IMG/VR virus record: IMGVR_UViG_3300015264_000034
Location: 1-42,217 of that record
Length of the DNA: 42,217 nt
Source of the DNA: a virus
Strand: one strand, 5' to 3'
The notes under the pieces were generated by a model. That model was not told the DNA's origin. It did not search any database and worked only from the letters and a program-made list of their open reading frames with translations. How positions within the stretch are numbered: position 1 is the stretch's first letter; each line of letters begins with the position of its first letter. Both the position numbers and the translations under genes were made by a program. This document shows positions 36,771 through 42,217 of this stretch, in pieces.

Positions 36771-37420
36771 GAAGCCCTCACGGTGAGAATGGTTCCGACC
36801 GCGTCCTCGTGGTGACCGTCGTGTTCCATCTCTCGGACGCAAAGCGGGAAGGGACATAGATTCCGCGCGCCCGACATCGGGAGCGACGCCTGAGTGTCGA
36901 TCTTGGTTTGACCAGGCGAGGGATCGATCGAGAACTCGCCCCACATAGTTTTCCCGTTGTAGTCGTGAGCCCACGCCGCGAGCCCGCGGGTCGACCTGGT
37001 CGTGATCGAGAACTTGAGCGCGACCTCTTGGTCCTCGCCGCGCTTGACGCGGATCAGTTTGAAATTCCGGAGCGTGCAATGCGTGAGGAGTAACTTCCGC
37101 TTGCGCTCGCGTTGCTCGGCTTCCGCCTCGTTGAGCCCGACTCCCCATTCGACCTCGAGCGGTCCGCTCTGATCGGTCGCATAGAACTCGAGCGTCACGT
37201 CCTCGATCGCCGTGAGGAGATCGGAGTCCTTGATCGCCGAGCCCTCTTTCTCCATTTGCTCGTATGCCGGCCCGACGAAGCTCGGCATCCCCGCATAGCT
37301 TTGCCCGGTCAGAGGCATCACAAGATCGAAGCGGATCCGCCGCTCATCCTGCTCGTTGAGCAAAGGCACCCAATCGGCGAGCTCGATCTTCCTTCGTACT
37401 CCCGGAAAGAACTGCGTCAT
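36767..37420 (-). CDS. Conserved early protein with C-terminal Cys/His motif
   Basis: A 217-residue protein starting at ATG 37420 behind ACGAGGAGAAAACACAA. The body has DLLTAAIED-like helical and beta parts (SDLLTAIEDVTLEFYATDQS, then THCTLRNFKLIRVKRGEDQE). The end has CPFPLCVREMEHDGHHEDA, a Cys2-His2-like motif also seen, in looser form, at 30760-31149. The start lies inside the helix-turn-helix gene, overlapping it by 77 bp. Function unknown. Confidence 0.6.
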   Translation of the reverse strand: MTQFFPGVRRKIELADWVPLLNEQDERRIRFDLVMPLTGQSYAGMPSFVGPAYEQMEKEGSAIKDSDLLTAIEDVTLEFYATDQSGPLEVEWGVGLNEAEAEQRERKRKLLLTHCTLRNFKLIRVKRGEDQEVALKFSITTRSTRGLAAWAHDYNGKTMWGEFSIDPSPGQTKIDTQASLPMSGARNLCPFPLCVREMEHDGHHEDAVGTILTVRAS

Positions 37421-37697
37421 TTTGTGTTTTCTCCTCGTGGAACGATTTGATTTCGTGGTGATAAACATCCTGGAGCGTGAGCCTGGTGCCTGATCGCCGA
37501 GCGATCTCGACGATCTTGATCGCGTGCCGGATCCGCGGACTGAAACGCCCACTGAGCCAGCCGTAAACGTTTGTTGGATCGATATCGAGCTCCGTTGCGA
37601 GGTTCTCTGCTAGGAAGCTCGAGACGAACGCGCCGAACTTGCCGGGGTATTTTTTTCGCGGCGAGCCGAACTTTGAGCGGGGGTTTTCTGAGTCCAC
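37344..37697 (-). CDS. Small helix-turn-helix regulator (Cro/YdaS-like)
   Basis: A 117-residue basic protein starting at GTG 37697, with CAGGAGAAACAACCCC in front. The segment ENLATELDIDPTNVYGWLSG, followed by RFSPRIRHAIKIVEIARRSG, reads as a Cro/YdaS-like helix-turn-helix. The open frame extends upstream to 38183, but that part is a shadow of the next gene; the ribosome site decides the start. It overlaps the gene before (88 bp) and after (77 bp), an unusual nesting. It probably regulates early transcription, perhaps from the 38.2-kb promoter. Confidence 0.65.
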   Translation of the reverse strand: MDSENPRSKFGSPRKKYPGKFGAFVSSFLAENLATELDIDPTNVYGWLSGRFSPRIRHAIKIVEIARRSGTRLTLQDVYHHEIKSFHEEKTQNDAVLSGSTKEDRARRLGAFAQRAG

Positions 37698-38149
37698 GGG
37701 GTTGTTTCTCCTGGTACAGATTGCGGAGGTTTTTTCGGGGGAAGAGTTGCGGTCGCGAGGAAGCGTTCCATCTCGCCGGGATCCGCTAGACTCGGACCCA
37801 TTGCGAGACGCTCGCGCTCGCGCTCGAGGAAAATCGGAAGGACTTTTTTGAAGCTCTTGCCGAAGTAGGCGAGGAACGCGAGCTCCCAGGGGTTCGCGCG
37901 GCCGTCGAGAAGGTTTCGAACCGTCAACGCGGCGATCCTGTAATCGTCCGCGACCCAAGGATCGGCCTGTTCGTACTTCACTCGCTCGAGGTACTCGAGT
38001 GCTCCTCTTAGCTTCCGGCGTGCTCGCAGAACTATTCCTCGGAGACGAAGCGAGGTTCTCTGCGGCGCCCCAAGCCCCGCGAAGAGTAACGAGATAGGAT
38101 GTTCCGGAATCGGGATGGATTCGAAAAGTGGACACGGGGTTTTGCTCAT
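37610..38149 (-). CDS. Unknown protein at early operon start
   Basis: A 179-residue protein starting at ATG 38149, the first gene after the 198-bp gap behind TetR. It contains RGIVLRARRKLRGALEYLER and YRIAALTVRNLLDGRANPWE, then FLAYFGKSFKKVLPIFLERE, and a Ser/Ala/Pro-rich end. The last 30 or so codons overlap the start of the regulator gene. No family recognised. No strong Shine-Dalgarno site is seen. Confidence 0.6.
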   Translation of the reverse strand: MSKTPCPLFESIPIPEHPISLLFAGLGAPQRTSLRLRGIVLRARRKLRGALEYLERVKYEQADPWVADDYRIAALTVRNLLDGRANPWELAFLAYFGKSFKKVLPIFLERERERLAMGPSLADPGEMERFLATATLPPKKPPQSVPGETTPWTQKTPAQSSARREKNTPASSARSSRAS

Positions 38150-38198
38150 TCCGAGACTGGAAAGAGAAGAACCCCTCGGTCACCTATTCAGGGGGTGG

Positions 38199-38227
38199 AA
38201 TATCTGTTATCGGACCCAAGATCTCAA
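38199..38227 (-). promoter_or_regulatory. Early promoter candidate
   Basis: On the minus strand TTGAGA (38227-38222) and GATATT (38204-38199) are separated by 17 bp: five and four of six matches to the sigma-70 boxes. It lies 50 bp before ATG 38149, in the gap behind TetR. An imperfect dyad (GGACTCAG...CTTGGGTCC) spans the -35 region and might bind one of the two regulators. Both are predictions by eye. Confidence 0.45.
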
Positions 38228-38337
38228 ACGACTGAGTCCGTAGCAGATACGACCGAGAGAAAAGACCTCTTTCAAGCTCCCGAAGTCTAACCTCGGCCCG
38301 ACGCGCTTGTCTATGGGAAAATAATAGTAATTGCTCG

Positions 38338-38356
38338 ACCCGCGCCGTTAGCGGGT
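38338..38356 (-). terminator. Weak terminator candidate at TetR gene end
   Basis: ACCCGC-N7-GCGGGT forms a 6-bp stem that includes the stop codon of the TetR gene. There is no T run directly behind it; a TTATTTT stretch begins about 15 bases later. A weak or false terminator. Confidence 0.25.
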
Positions 38357-38950
38357 TTGGCGAGCTTTCGGGACGGGTTTTCCGACGCCGCTCAAGAGGA
38401 TTTGCACAAAGGAATCCACAGCCGCTCGGTACGCTTTTTTGCTCGAGGACTGGTTTCGGAAGATGCGAGCCCCGAAACAATAGTCGACGAGATGCTGGAC
38501 GGCCGACCTCGGGAATACGCGCTCAAACTGTTGACTGAAAGCATCGACGCAACCATCCAGACTAAGACGGAGCGGACCAGGATGTTCGAGGATCGTGAAC
38601 GCGTAGAGGCGAACGAACTCGACCGTCATCATGTTGCAAAACTCAAGCGCCGCGAGTCTGATTCCCTTCTCTGATTTGTCGAGGTCTAGGATGTATTCGA
38701 TCTCGGCCGCTCGGGGTTTGACCGCGGCGATCGCCGCTCTCACGGCCGCGTCGAAGAGCTCATCCTTGGATTTGAAATAACCGAAAAGCGTCGACTCCAT
38801 GATTTCGGCGATCGCCGCGATGTCCTTCGTCCTTGTGCCACAGTAGCCGGCGCGCGCGAATTCAGCGATCGCGGCCTCGAGGATCTTCTCGCGAGTGTCC
38901 GTCTTATAGGAGCCGTAAGGTCCGCTCCTGCCTTTGCCTTTGTGAGCCAT
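38348..38950 (-). CDS. TetR-family transcription regulator
   Basis: A 200-residue protein. The N-terminal domain of about residues 18-65 has the TetR pattern: KILEAAIAEFARAGYCGTRT, then KDIAAIAEIMESTLFGYFKS and KDELFDAAV. The larger C-terminal part (ligand and dimer domain) is helical. TetR proteins normally repress a neighbouring promoter and release it when they bind a small molecule. That is unusual in a phage and would let the phage respond to a chemical signal. The candidate target is the promoter at 38199-38227 just downstream. Confidence 0.85.
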   Translation of the reverse strand: MAHKGKGRSGPYGSYKTDTREKILEAAIAEFARAGYCGTRTKDIAAIAEIMESTLFGYFKSKDELFDAAVRAAIAAVKPRAAEIEYILDLDKSEKGIRLAALEFCNMMTVEFVRLYAFTILEHPGPLRLSLDGCVDAFSQQFERVFPRSAVQHLVDYCFGARIFRNQSSSKKAYRAAVDSFVQILLSGVGKPVPKARQTR

Positions 38951-38953
38951 CGA

Positions 38954-39280
38954 TTAGAGACCGAACCGTTTCCGGCGCGGTTGCTCTTCCGGAACATCTT
39001 CGGTTTTCACCTGGAAAATGTCCTTCGTCCGATCGACTGGAATCGTCTCGGTTACCCTGTCGAAAGCCGCGGGTTTGATCGCGGGCTCGACGGTCATCGT
39101 CGACGCCTCGACGTAGACCTCGGGAGAGTTCTTCGTCGGGGGTTCTTTGATCTGCATCGGGAGCCGAACAAAAACTCGATCCATGTACAGAACGACATCG
39201 GGTTCGCCGTGTGCCTGGATCTCGACCGAATCGACTAGGACGCGGTCAGCGTTTTCGAGCCGGATCAGTTGCATCGACAT
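38954..39280 (-). CDS. Unknown protein
   Basis: A 108-residue protein opening MSMQLIRLENADRVLVDSVE and containing EPDVVLYMDRVFVRLPMQIK, beta-rich with a charged end (RRKRFGL). It sits between the membrane-anchored protein and TetR. No family recognised. Confidence 0.6.
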   Translation of the reverse strand: MSMQLIRLENADRVLVDSVEIQAHGEPDVVLYMDRVFVRLPMQIKEPPTKNSPEVYVEASTMTVEPAIKPAAFDRVTETIPVDRTKDIFQVKTEDVPEEQPRRKRFGL

Positions 39281-39298
39281 GATGCGGAGAATTCTATC

Positions 39299-39943
39299 TC
39301 AGAACGCGACGCCCGCGCCTGTGAATACTGTGCCGCCGATGACCCCGCCCGTGAAGACGATCGGCCCTTTCTTGTACTGGACCGCGCCGCCGAAGACGTT
39401 TCGCTTTGCGCTCGAGTCGTAGCCGGCGAGCGCCGACGCCGTCCAGCGCGGGATCCGGGGGAGCTTGGGATTCTCGATCGGGACATCGAGCCCGCCGACG
39501 ACGGATCCGTTCGGGGAGCTCGCGATCACGCGCCTGGTCTGATCTGGCATGCGGACCAGGGAAAGATCGACGGTCACGAGGGGACAGCGCGGACCGAGCG
39601 GCGTGAGGTCGTGAGAATTTGCTCCACGTGGAGCAATTCCCGAGGTGAGCGGGGACGCGCCAGCCAATTCCCCGCCCTTGCCGTCGGGTAGCTTGCCGTT
39701 GGGATCGATTGTAACGCTGATCTCGCGCTCAATCTTTCCGCCCTTCGGGATGATCCCCGCGGGTTTGACTTCCCTTTTTTCCCCCTGTTTTGCGCGCTCG
39801 AGCTCGAGGGATCCGTCTTTTTGCCGGACGGCCGGCGCCGCGGGTTCCGGCGGAACTGGTTTCGGTCGGTAGATCCACCAGGCGAGCAAGAACATCAAGA
39901 TCCCGGCGGCGAGTGTCGGCCAGTGAGCTCGAAAGAAGTTCAT
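39299..39943 (-). CDS. Membrane-anchored periplasmic protein of lysis region
   Basis: A 214-residue protein starting at ATG 39943 (4-bp overlap). The N-terminal membrane segment is LAAGILMFLLAWWIY, followed by a PKPVPPEPAAPAV linker and a beta-rich C-terminal part that ends in alternating Gly/Val segments (VFTGGVIGGTVFTGAGVAF). An inner-membrane anchor, a linker and a hydrophobic end would fit a spanin-like role in outer-membrane disruption. Other structures are possible; no separate outer-membrane spanin is seen. Confidence 0.5.
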   Translation of the reverse strand: MNFFRAHWPTLAAGILMFLLAWWIYRPKPVPPEPAAPAVRQKDGSLELERAKQGEKREVKPAGIIPKGGKIEREISVTIDPNGKLPDGKGGELAGASPLTSGIAPRGANSHDLTPLGPRCPLVTVDLSLVRMPDQTRRVIASSPNGSVVGGLDVPIENPKLPRIPRWTASALAGYDSSAKRNVFGGAVQYKKGPIVFTGGVIGGTVFTGAGVAF

Positions 39944-40203
39944 TCCGTTCCGTCCTTTGCGTCGTCTGGGGTTTGCGGAGCGACCTTGCCGGCGATCTTA
40001 GCTCCCGTGACCGCGCCGGTGAGGATCCCGAACCCCATGTTCCAATCGCCGGTAATGCCGACGCCCGTCTTGACGAGCCCGACGATCAGTTGCACGCCGA
40101 GGTAGATCACGCCGGAGACGACGACCAGCGCGAACGCGCCGTTCCTCAGCGACGCCGTCGCGTCGGTTGAGTCGAAAAACTTTTTCAGGTATGCGAACCG
40201 CAT
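39940..40203 (-). CDS. Small membrane protein, holin candidate
   Basis: An 87-residue protein with two hydrophobic segments, GAFALVVVSGVIYLGVQLIV at about residues 22-41 and a weaker one near NMGFGILTGAVTGAKIAG (about 55-72), and a charged C-terminal tail. GAGGGGA precedes ATG 40203. It lies 62 bp past the 48-residue membrane protein gene and near the endolysin gene. Size, topology and place fit a holin. Confidence 0.55.
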   Translation of the reverse strand: MRFAYLKKFFDSTDATASLRNGAFALVVVSGVIYLGVQLIVGLVKTGVGITGDWNMGFGILTGAVTGAKIAGKVAPQTPDDAKDGTE

Positions 40204-40264
40204 CGGGATCCCCTCGAGTGTGTTTCCTACCGAGAAACCTGGGGGGACCGGGGGAGCTCGCTGT

Positions 40265-40411
40265 TTACGCTTTGCCCTTGAGCCGATTCTCGAGCGCCGT
40301 GATCTCGCTCGTAATGTGAGCTTTGATCGCGTAGCTATCCGCGAGGATCGTCTTTCCGAAAATGGTACCGACGACGACGCCGGCGACGAACAAACCGATT
40401 CCGATCAGCAT
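40265..40411 (-). CDS. Small single-span membrane protein of lysis region
   Basis: A 48-residue protein from ATG 40411, with AGGAGA in front. The first 22 residues are hydrophobic (IGIGLFVAGVVVGTIFGKTI), then a charged helical tail. The frame extends upstream to 40588, but those residues are a shadow of the endolysin gene and have no ribosome site. It may be a second lysis membrane protein or an anti-holin. Confidence 0.55.
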   Translation of the reverse strand: MLIGIGLFVAGVVVGTIFGKTILADSYAIKAHITSEITALENRLKGKA

Positions 40412-40427
40412 GGTTTTCTCCTGGAGT

Positions 40428-41066
40428 TTAGACCTTGACGTCGCCGATCGTGCCTGGTTTGGGATTCGGATCAGCGGGGTTTTGTTCCGCGCTCGCTTGG
40501 GTCGAGGTTGCGACGTTCGCGACTGCGATGAGTTTCGAGAGACCTTGCACGTACTCCAGGAAGCGAGCCCAGCCGTTGAGCCCGCCATTCACTTTACGCC
40601 GAACGCCTTCCCACTTCCCGGCCGCGGCGAGCGTTGGAATATTCCGCGCGCGGAAGTAGAGCGCGAGAACATGAGCGGCGATCGCGGGGTCGAGCGCGAG
40701 GTCCGGATTCCCGACCAGGTCGACGCCGATCTCGCGGCCGTACTCAGTGTAATTGCTCCGACCCGTGATCTGGATATAGCCGCGGCCGCGGAAGAGCGGA
40801 CCGTCGCCCTCTTGTGTGTTCCCCAGGTCCGCGCGACCCTCGTAGAGCTTGGTGAAATACTTCGGCCCGCCGCGTTCTTTGATCGGAGCAAAGCATCCCG
40901 TCTCGACGCCGACCGTCGCGATCGCCGCGATCTGAGTCGGGACTTCGGAGATCCCATGCTTCTCGAGAGCTGCAAAGATGAGCGGCCAATTCTGAGCGAC
41001 CGCGGCCTGGGGACCGCTCGTTCCAAGAGCCGAGACGATTGTTTCGATTTTGATCGGCTCGGTCAT
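40428..41066 (-). CDS. Endolysin, GH19 chitinase-like
   Basis: A 212-residue enzyme. It has the GH19/lysozyme-like pattern: IAAIATVGVETGCFAPIKER with Glu 55 and 64, then PLFRGRGYIQITGRSNYTEY (residues 90-109), the most diagnostic stretch of GH19 endolysins. It should cut the glycan chain of peptidoglycan. No signal peptide, so it depends on a holin. The C-terminal 35 residues are low-complexity (NPADPNPKPGT). It starts in a 4-bp overlap with the upstream gene. Confidence 0.88.
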   Translation of the reverse strand: MTEPIKIETIVSALGTSGPQAAVAQNWPLIFAALEKHGISEVPTQIAAIATVGVETGCFAPIKERGGPKYFTKLYEGRADLGNTQEGDGPLFRGRGYIQITGRSNYTEYGREIGVDLVGNPDLALDPAIAAHVLALYFRARNIPTLAAAGKWEGVRRKVNGGLNGWARFLEYVQGLSKLIAVANVATSTQASAEQNPADPNPKPGTIGDVKV

Positions 41067-41383
41067 CGATGCGAGATTAAATGCTTCCCGACCTCGAAGA
41101 GAATCGCGAGAACGGTTCCGGTCCCGCCCGCGATGAACCCCGCGCGGATCTCGGATCGCGTCAGACGCTTCGAGAACCCGTCGCTCGAGCTCTGGAGCCC
41201 TTTGATTTTCTTGTGAGCATCGTTGAGGTCGAGCTTACATTTGTCGACGAGCTCGCGGATCCGGCCAATCGTCTCGAGTTGCTTCTCGGCCCCTTCCTCG
41301 AGACGCTCGATCGTCTTGAGCAAATACAAACGCTCATCGCGATACTCACCCGTCGAGACCGCATCGAGAACGCTGATCGCCAT
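41063..41383 (-). CDS. Coiled-coil protein with C-terminal membrane anchor
   Basis: A 106-residue protein. Residues of about 20-75 form a coiled coil (LKTIERLEEGAEKQLETIGR, then LVDKCKLDLNDAHKKIKGLQ). Residues of about 82-100 are a membrane segment (GFIAGGTGTVLAILFEVGKH). This is the layout of small phage proteins such as XhlA and of some atypical lysis proteins. It lies directly before the endolysin gene with a 4-bp overlap, so a role in lysis is likely. No strong ribosome site. Confidence 0.55.
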   Translation of the reverse strand: MAISVLDAVSTGEYRDERLYLLKTIERLEEGAEKQLETIGRIRELVDKCKLDLNDAHKKIKGLQSSSDGFSKRLTRSEIRAGFIAGGTGTVLAILFEVGKHLISHR

Positions 41384-41464
41384 CGTTCAACGATCAGGCA
41401 TCCGGGAACGCGCGTCGAATGACGAAAGATGTCGAACCCACGAACGTGCCATTGACCAGGCGCC

Positions 41465-42217
41465 CTAGAAGTCGACGTCGATCACCATCTGACCGAACCC
41501 CGCCGTATTGTTCGAGCTATTTCCACGGACCAGGAATTCGTAACAGAGATAGTGCCCGCTCGGGGGGAGGTTCGTCGTGTTGGTCGCGACCAGCGTTCCA
41601 TCGATGTAAAACTGTACGTTTGGCGTGACGTCGTCGAAGATGATCGCGAACGTGTGCTCATTCGTGTCCGCGGGGATCCCCGAGTCGGTGACTGTGACCG
41701 AGGTTCCGTCGCCCGTCACGCATTGGAAATTTGTATCGCTCGCGATTGTCGAGTAGCGAAAGAACGCCGTGAAGTCGAACGGCGAATCGGAGTCGTTTAC
41801 GCCGCTCGCGAGTCCGAAAACGAACCGCGTGTCGGTCGTCCTCGAGAGCCATAGCTTCCCGAGGAGTTTGATCGATCGACCCGTCCGGTAAATCGCATCC
41901 CCCGCGATCGAGGCGCCGGCGCCCGTTCCGCTTGTGACGAGCGTCGTTCCGGCGCCGTGAGCCGACGTCCCGCTCGCTCCTCCGAGCGTGCCGGCCGTCG
42001 CCTGGACAGTGTCGCCGGATCCCCGAGGTCCGGTGTAGTTCCCCAGCCCGAACGGATCTCCGTTCTTGTAGCCGTAGATGATGTTTCTCATTTGCTGGTT
42101 TTGAAATGCGGTCCCGCCGCCGCCGGCGCCGACCGCATTCCAGGTCGAACCGTCGTAAACATAGAGCTTCGAATCGGCCGCGTTGAATGCCGAGAATCCG
42201 ATCGTCGGACCGTAGAA
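41465..42217 (-). CDS. DUF2793-like tail/fibre protein, C-terminal part (gene split by window ends)
   Basis: The frame is open from the window end and stops at 41465. The first 42 residues before the first ATG (42091) read FYGPTIGFSAFNAADSKLYV and YDGSTWNAVGAGGGG, the second half of the DUF2793 module that begins at 1-278, so 42091 is not the real start. The remaining 208 residues look like a concanavalin/laminin-G-like beta domain (DNEHTFAIIFDDV-like text around EHTFAIIFDDVTPNVQFYID, then GTLVATNTTNLPPSGHY), often a carbohydrate-binding part of fibres. It precedes the lysis genes with an 81-bp gap (41384-41464) in which I see no gene. Confidence 0.75.
   Translation of the reverse strand, partial: FYGPTIGFSAFNAADSKLYVYDGSTWNAVGAGGGGTAFQNQQMRNIIYGYKNGDPFGLGNYTGPRGSGDTVQATAGTLGGASGTSAHGAGTTLVTSGTGAGASIAGDAIYRTGRSIKLLGKLWLSRTTDTRFVFGLASGVNDSDSPFDFTAFFRYSTIASDTNFQCVTGDGTSVTVTDSGIPADTNEHTFAIIFDDVTPNVQFYIDGTLVATNTTNLPPSGHYLCYEFLVRGNSSNNTAGFGQMVIDVDF

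Noticed and set aside
37698-38183. Upstream extension of the helix-turn-helix frame
   Set aside because: The residues are Arg/Ser-rich shadow of the 179-residue gene, and a good ribosome site precedes GTG 37697.
38281-38347. TTATTTT stretch behind the TetR gene as a terminator
   Set aside because: The nearest stem is short and about 15 bases away, so the pairing with a T run is poor.
38184-38480. 98-codon minus-strand ORF in the gap after TetR
   Set aside because: It overlaps the TetR gene end for half its length and has no ribosome site; the gap looks regulatory.
41384-41464. Short open frame reading VNGTFVGSTSFVIRRAFPDA after the fibre gene
   Set aside because: It looks protein-like but has no ATG, GTG or TTG start and no ribosome site; it may be a remnant of a longer fibre end.
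42091-42091. ATG 42091 as the start of the last gene
   Set aside because: The frame continues upstream with family-typical residues to the window end and joins the gene at 1-278.
1-42217. tRNA genes, CRISPR arrays, insertion sequences, integrase and attachment sites
   Set aside because: None could be recognised: no cloverleaf-like sequence, no regular direct-repeat/spacer array, no transposase or recombinase motifs.

Overview
The window is the genome of a tailed double-stranded DNA phage with a long non-contractile (siphovirus, lambda-type) tail. Every gene I can support lies on the minus strand, so functional order runs from high to low coordinates. The two window ends fall inside one gene. 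If the 5-base TAGAA found at both ends is merged, that gene reads through without a break, so the window appears to be a circularly permuted, essentially complete genome of about 42.2 kb. The sequence is GC-rich and very compact, and many neighbouring genes overlap by 4 bp (ATGA, GTGA or TTGA). I see no integrase, partition system, DNA polymerase, tRNA gene or CRISPR array. The host is unknown. One secreted cargo protein resembles, from memory, proteins common in Acidobacteriota; this is only a hint.

Layout, following the direction of transcription. (1) 42.2-38.9 kb: the tail or fibre gene split by the ends, then a lysis region with a coiled-coil membrane-anchored protein, a GH19-type endolysin, two small membrane proteins (holin candidates) and a membrane-anchored periplasmic protein. 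(2) 38.9-37.3 kb: a TetR-family regulator, a 198-bp gap with a promoter candidate, an unknown gene and a small helix-turn-helix protein. (3) 37.4-25.7 kb: a long early operon for recombination and replication: YqaJ exonuclease, a putative annealing partner, a VRR-NUC nuclease, replication-initiation and loader candidates, an SMC/RecN-like ATPase, RNase H with a zinc tail, an ASCH protein and many small, often zinc-binding proteins. (4) 25.7-25.5 kb: a gap with seven AAGTGG repeats (origin, cosB-like or regulatory). (5) 25.5-20.9 kb: small genes, then Nu1-like small and GpA-like large terminase. (6) 20.9-19.1 kb: a moron-like insert with an operator-like palindrome in front, four genes (two with signal peptides, one an NlpC/P60-like peptidase) and a rho-independent terminator behind. 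(7) 19.1-14.1 kb: head genes, namely portal, a fused protease-capsid and head-tail joining proteins. (8) 14.1-0 kb: tail genes, namely neck or fibre proteins, tail terminator, tail tube, a G/GT frameshift pair, tape measure, distal tail and hub proteins, and a J-like tip protein.

Together the genes give a lambda-style virion (GpA/Nu1 packaging, lambda-family portal, HK97-fold capsid fused to its protease, gpU, tube, G-GT and tape measure in lambda order) with a Red-like recombination system. Two regulators and one separately bounded cargo cassette stand out. The strongest new observations are the -1 slippery site in the tail chaperone gene, the internal Shine-Dalgarno start in the protease-capsid fusion, the cargo cassette, the AAGTGG array, and the inverted repeat that could hide the ribosome-binding site of the VRR-NUC gene.
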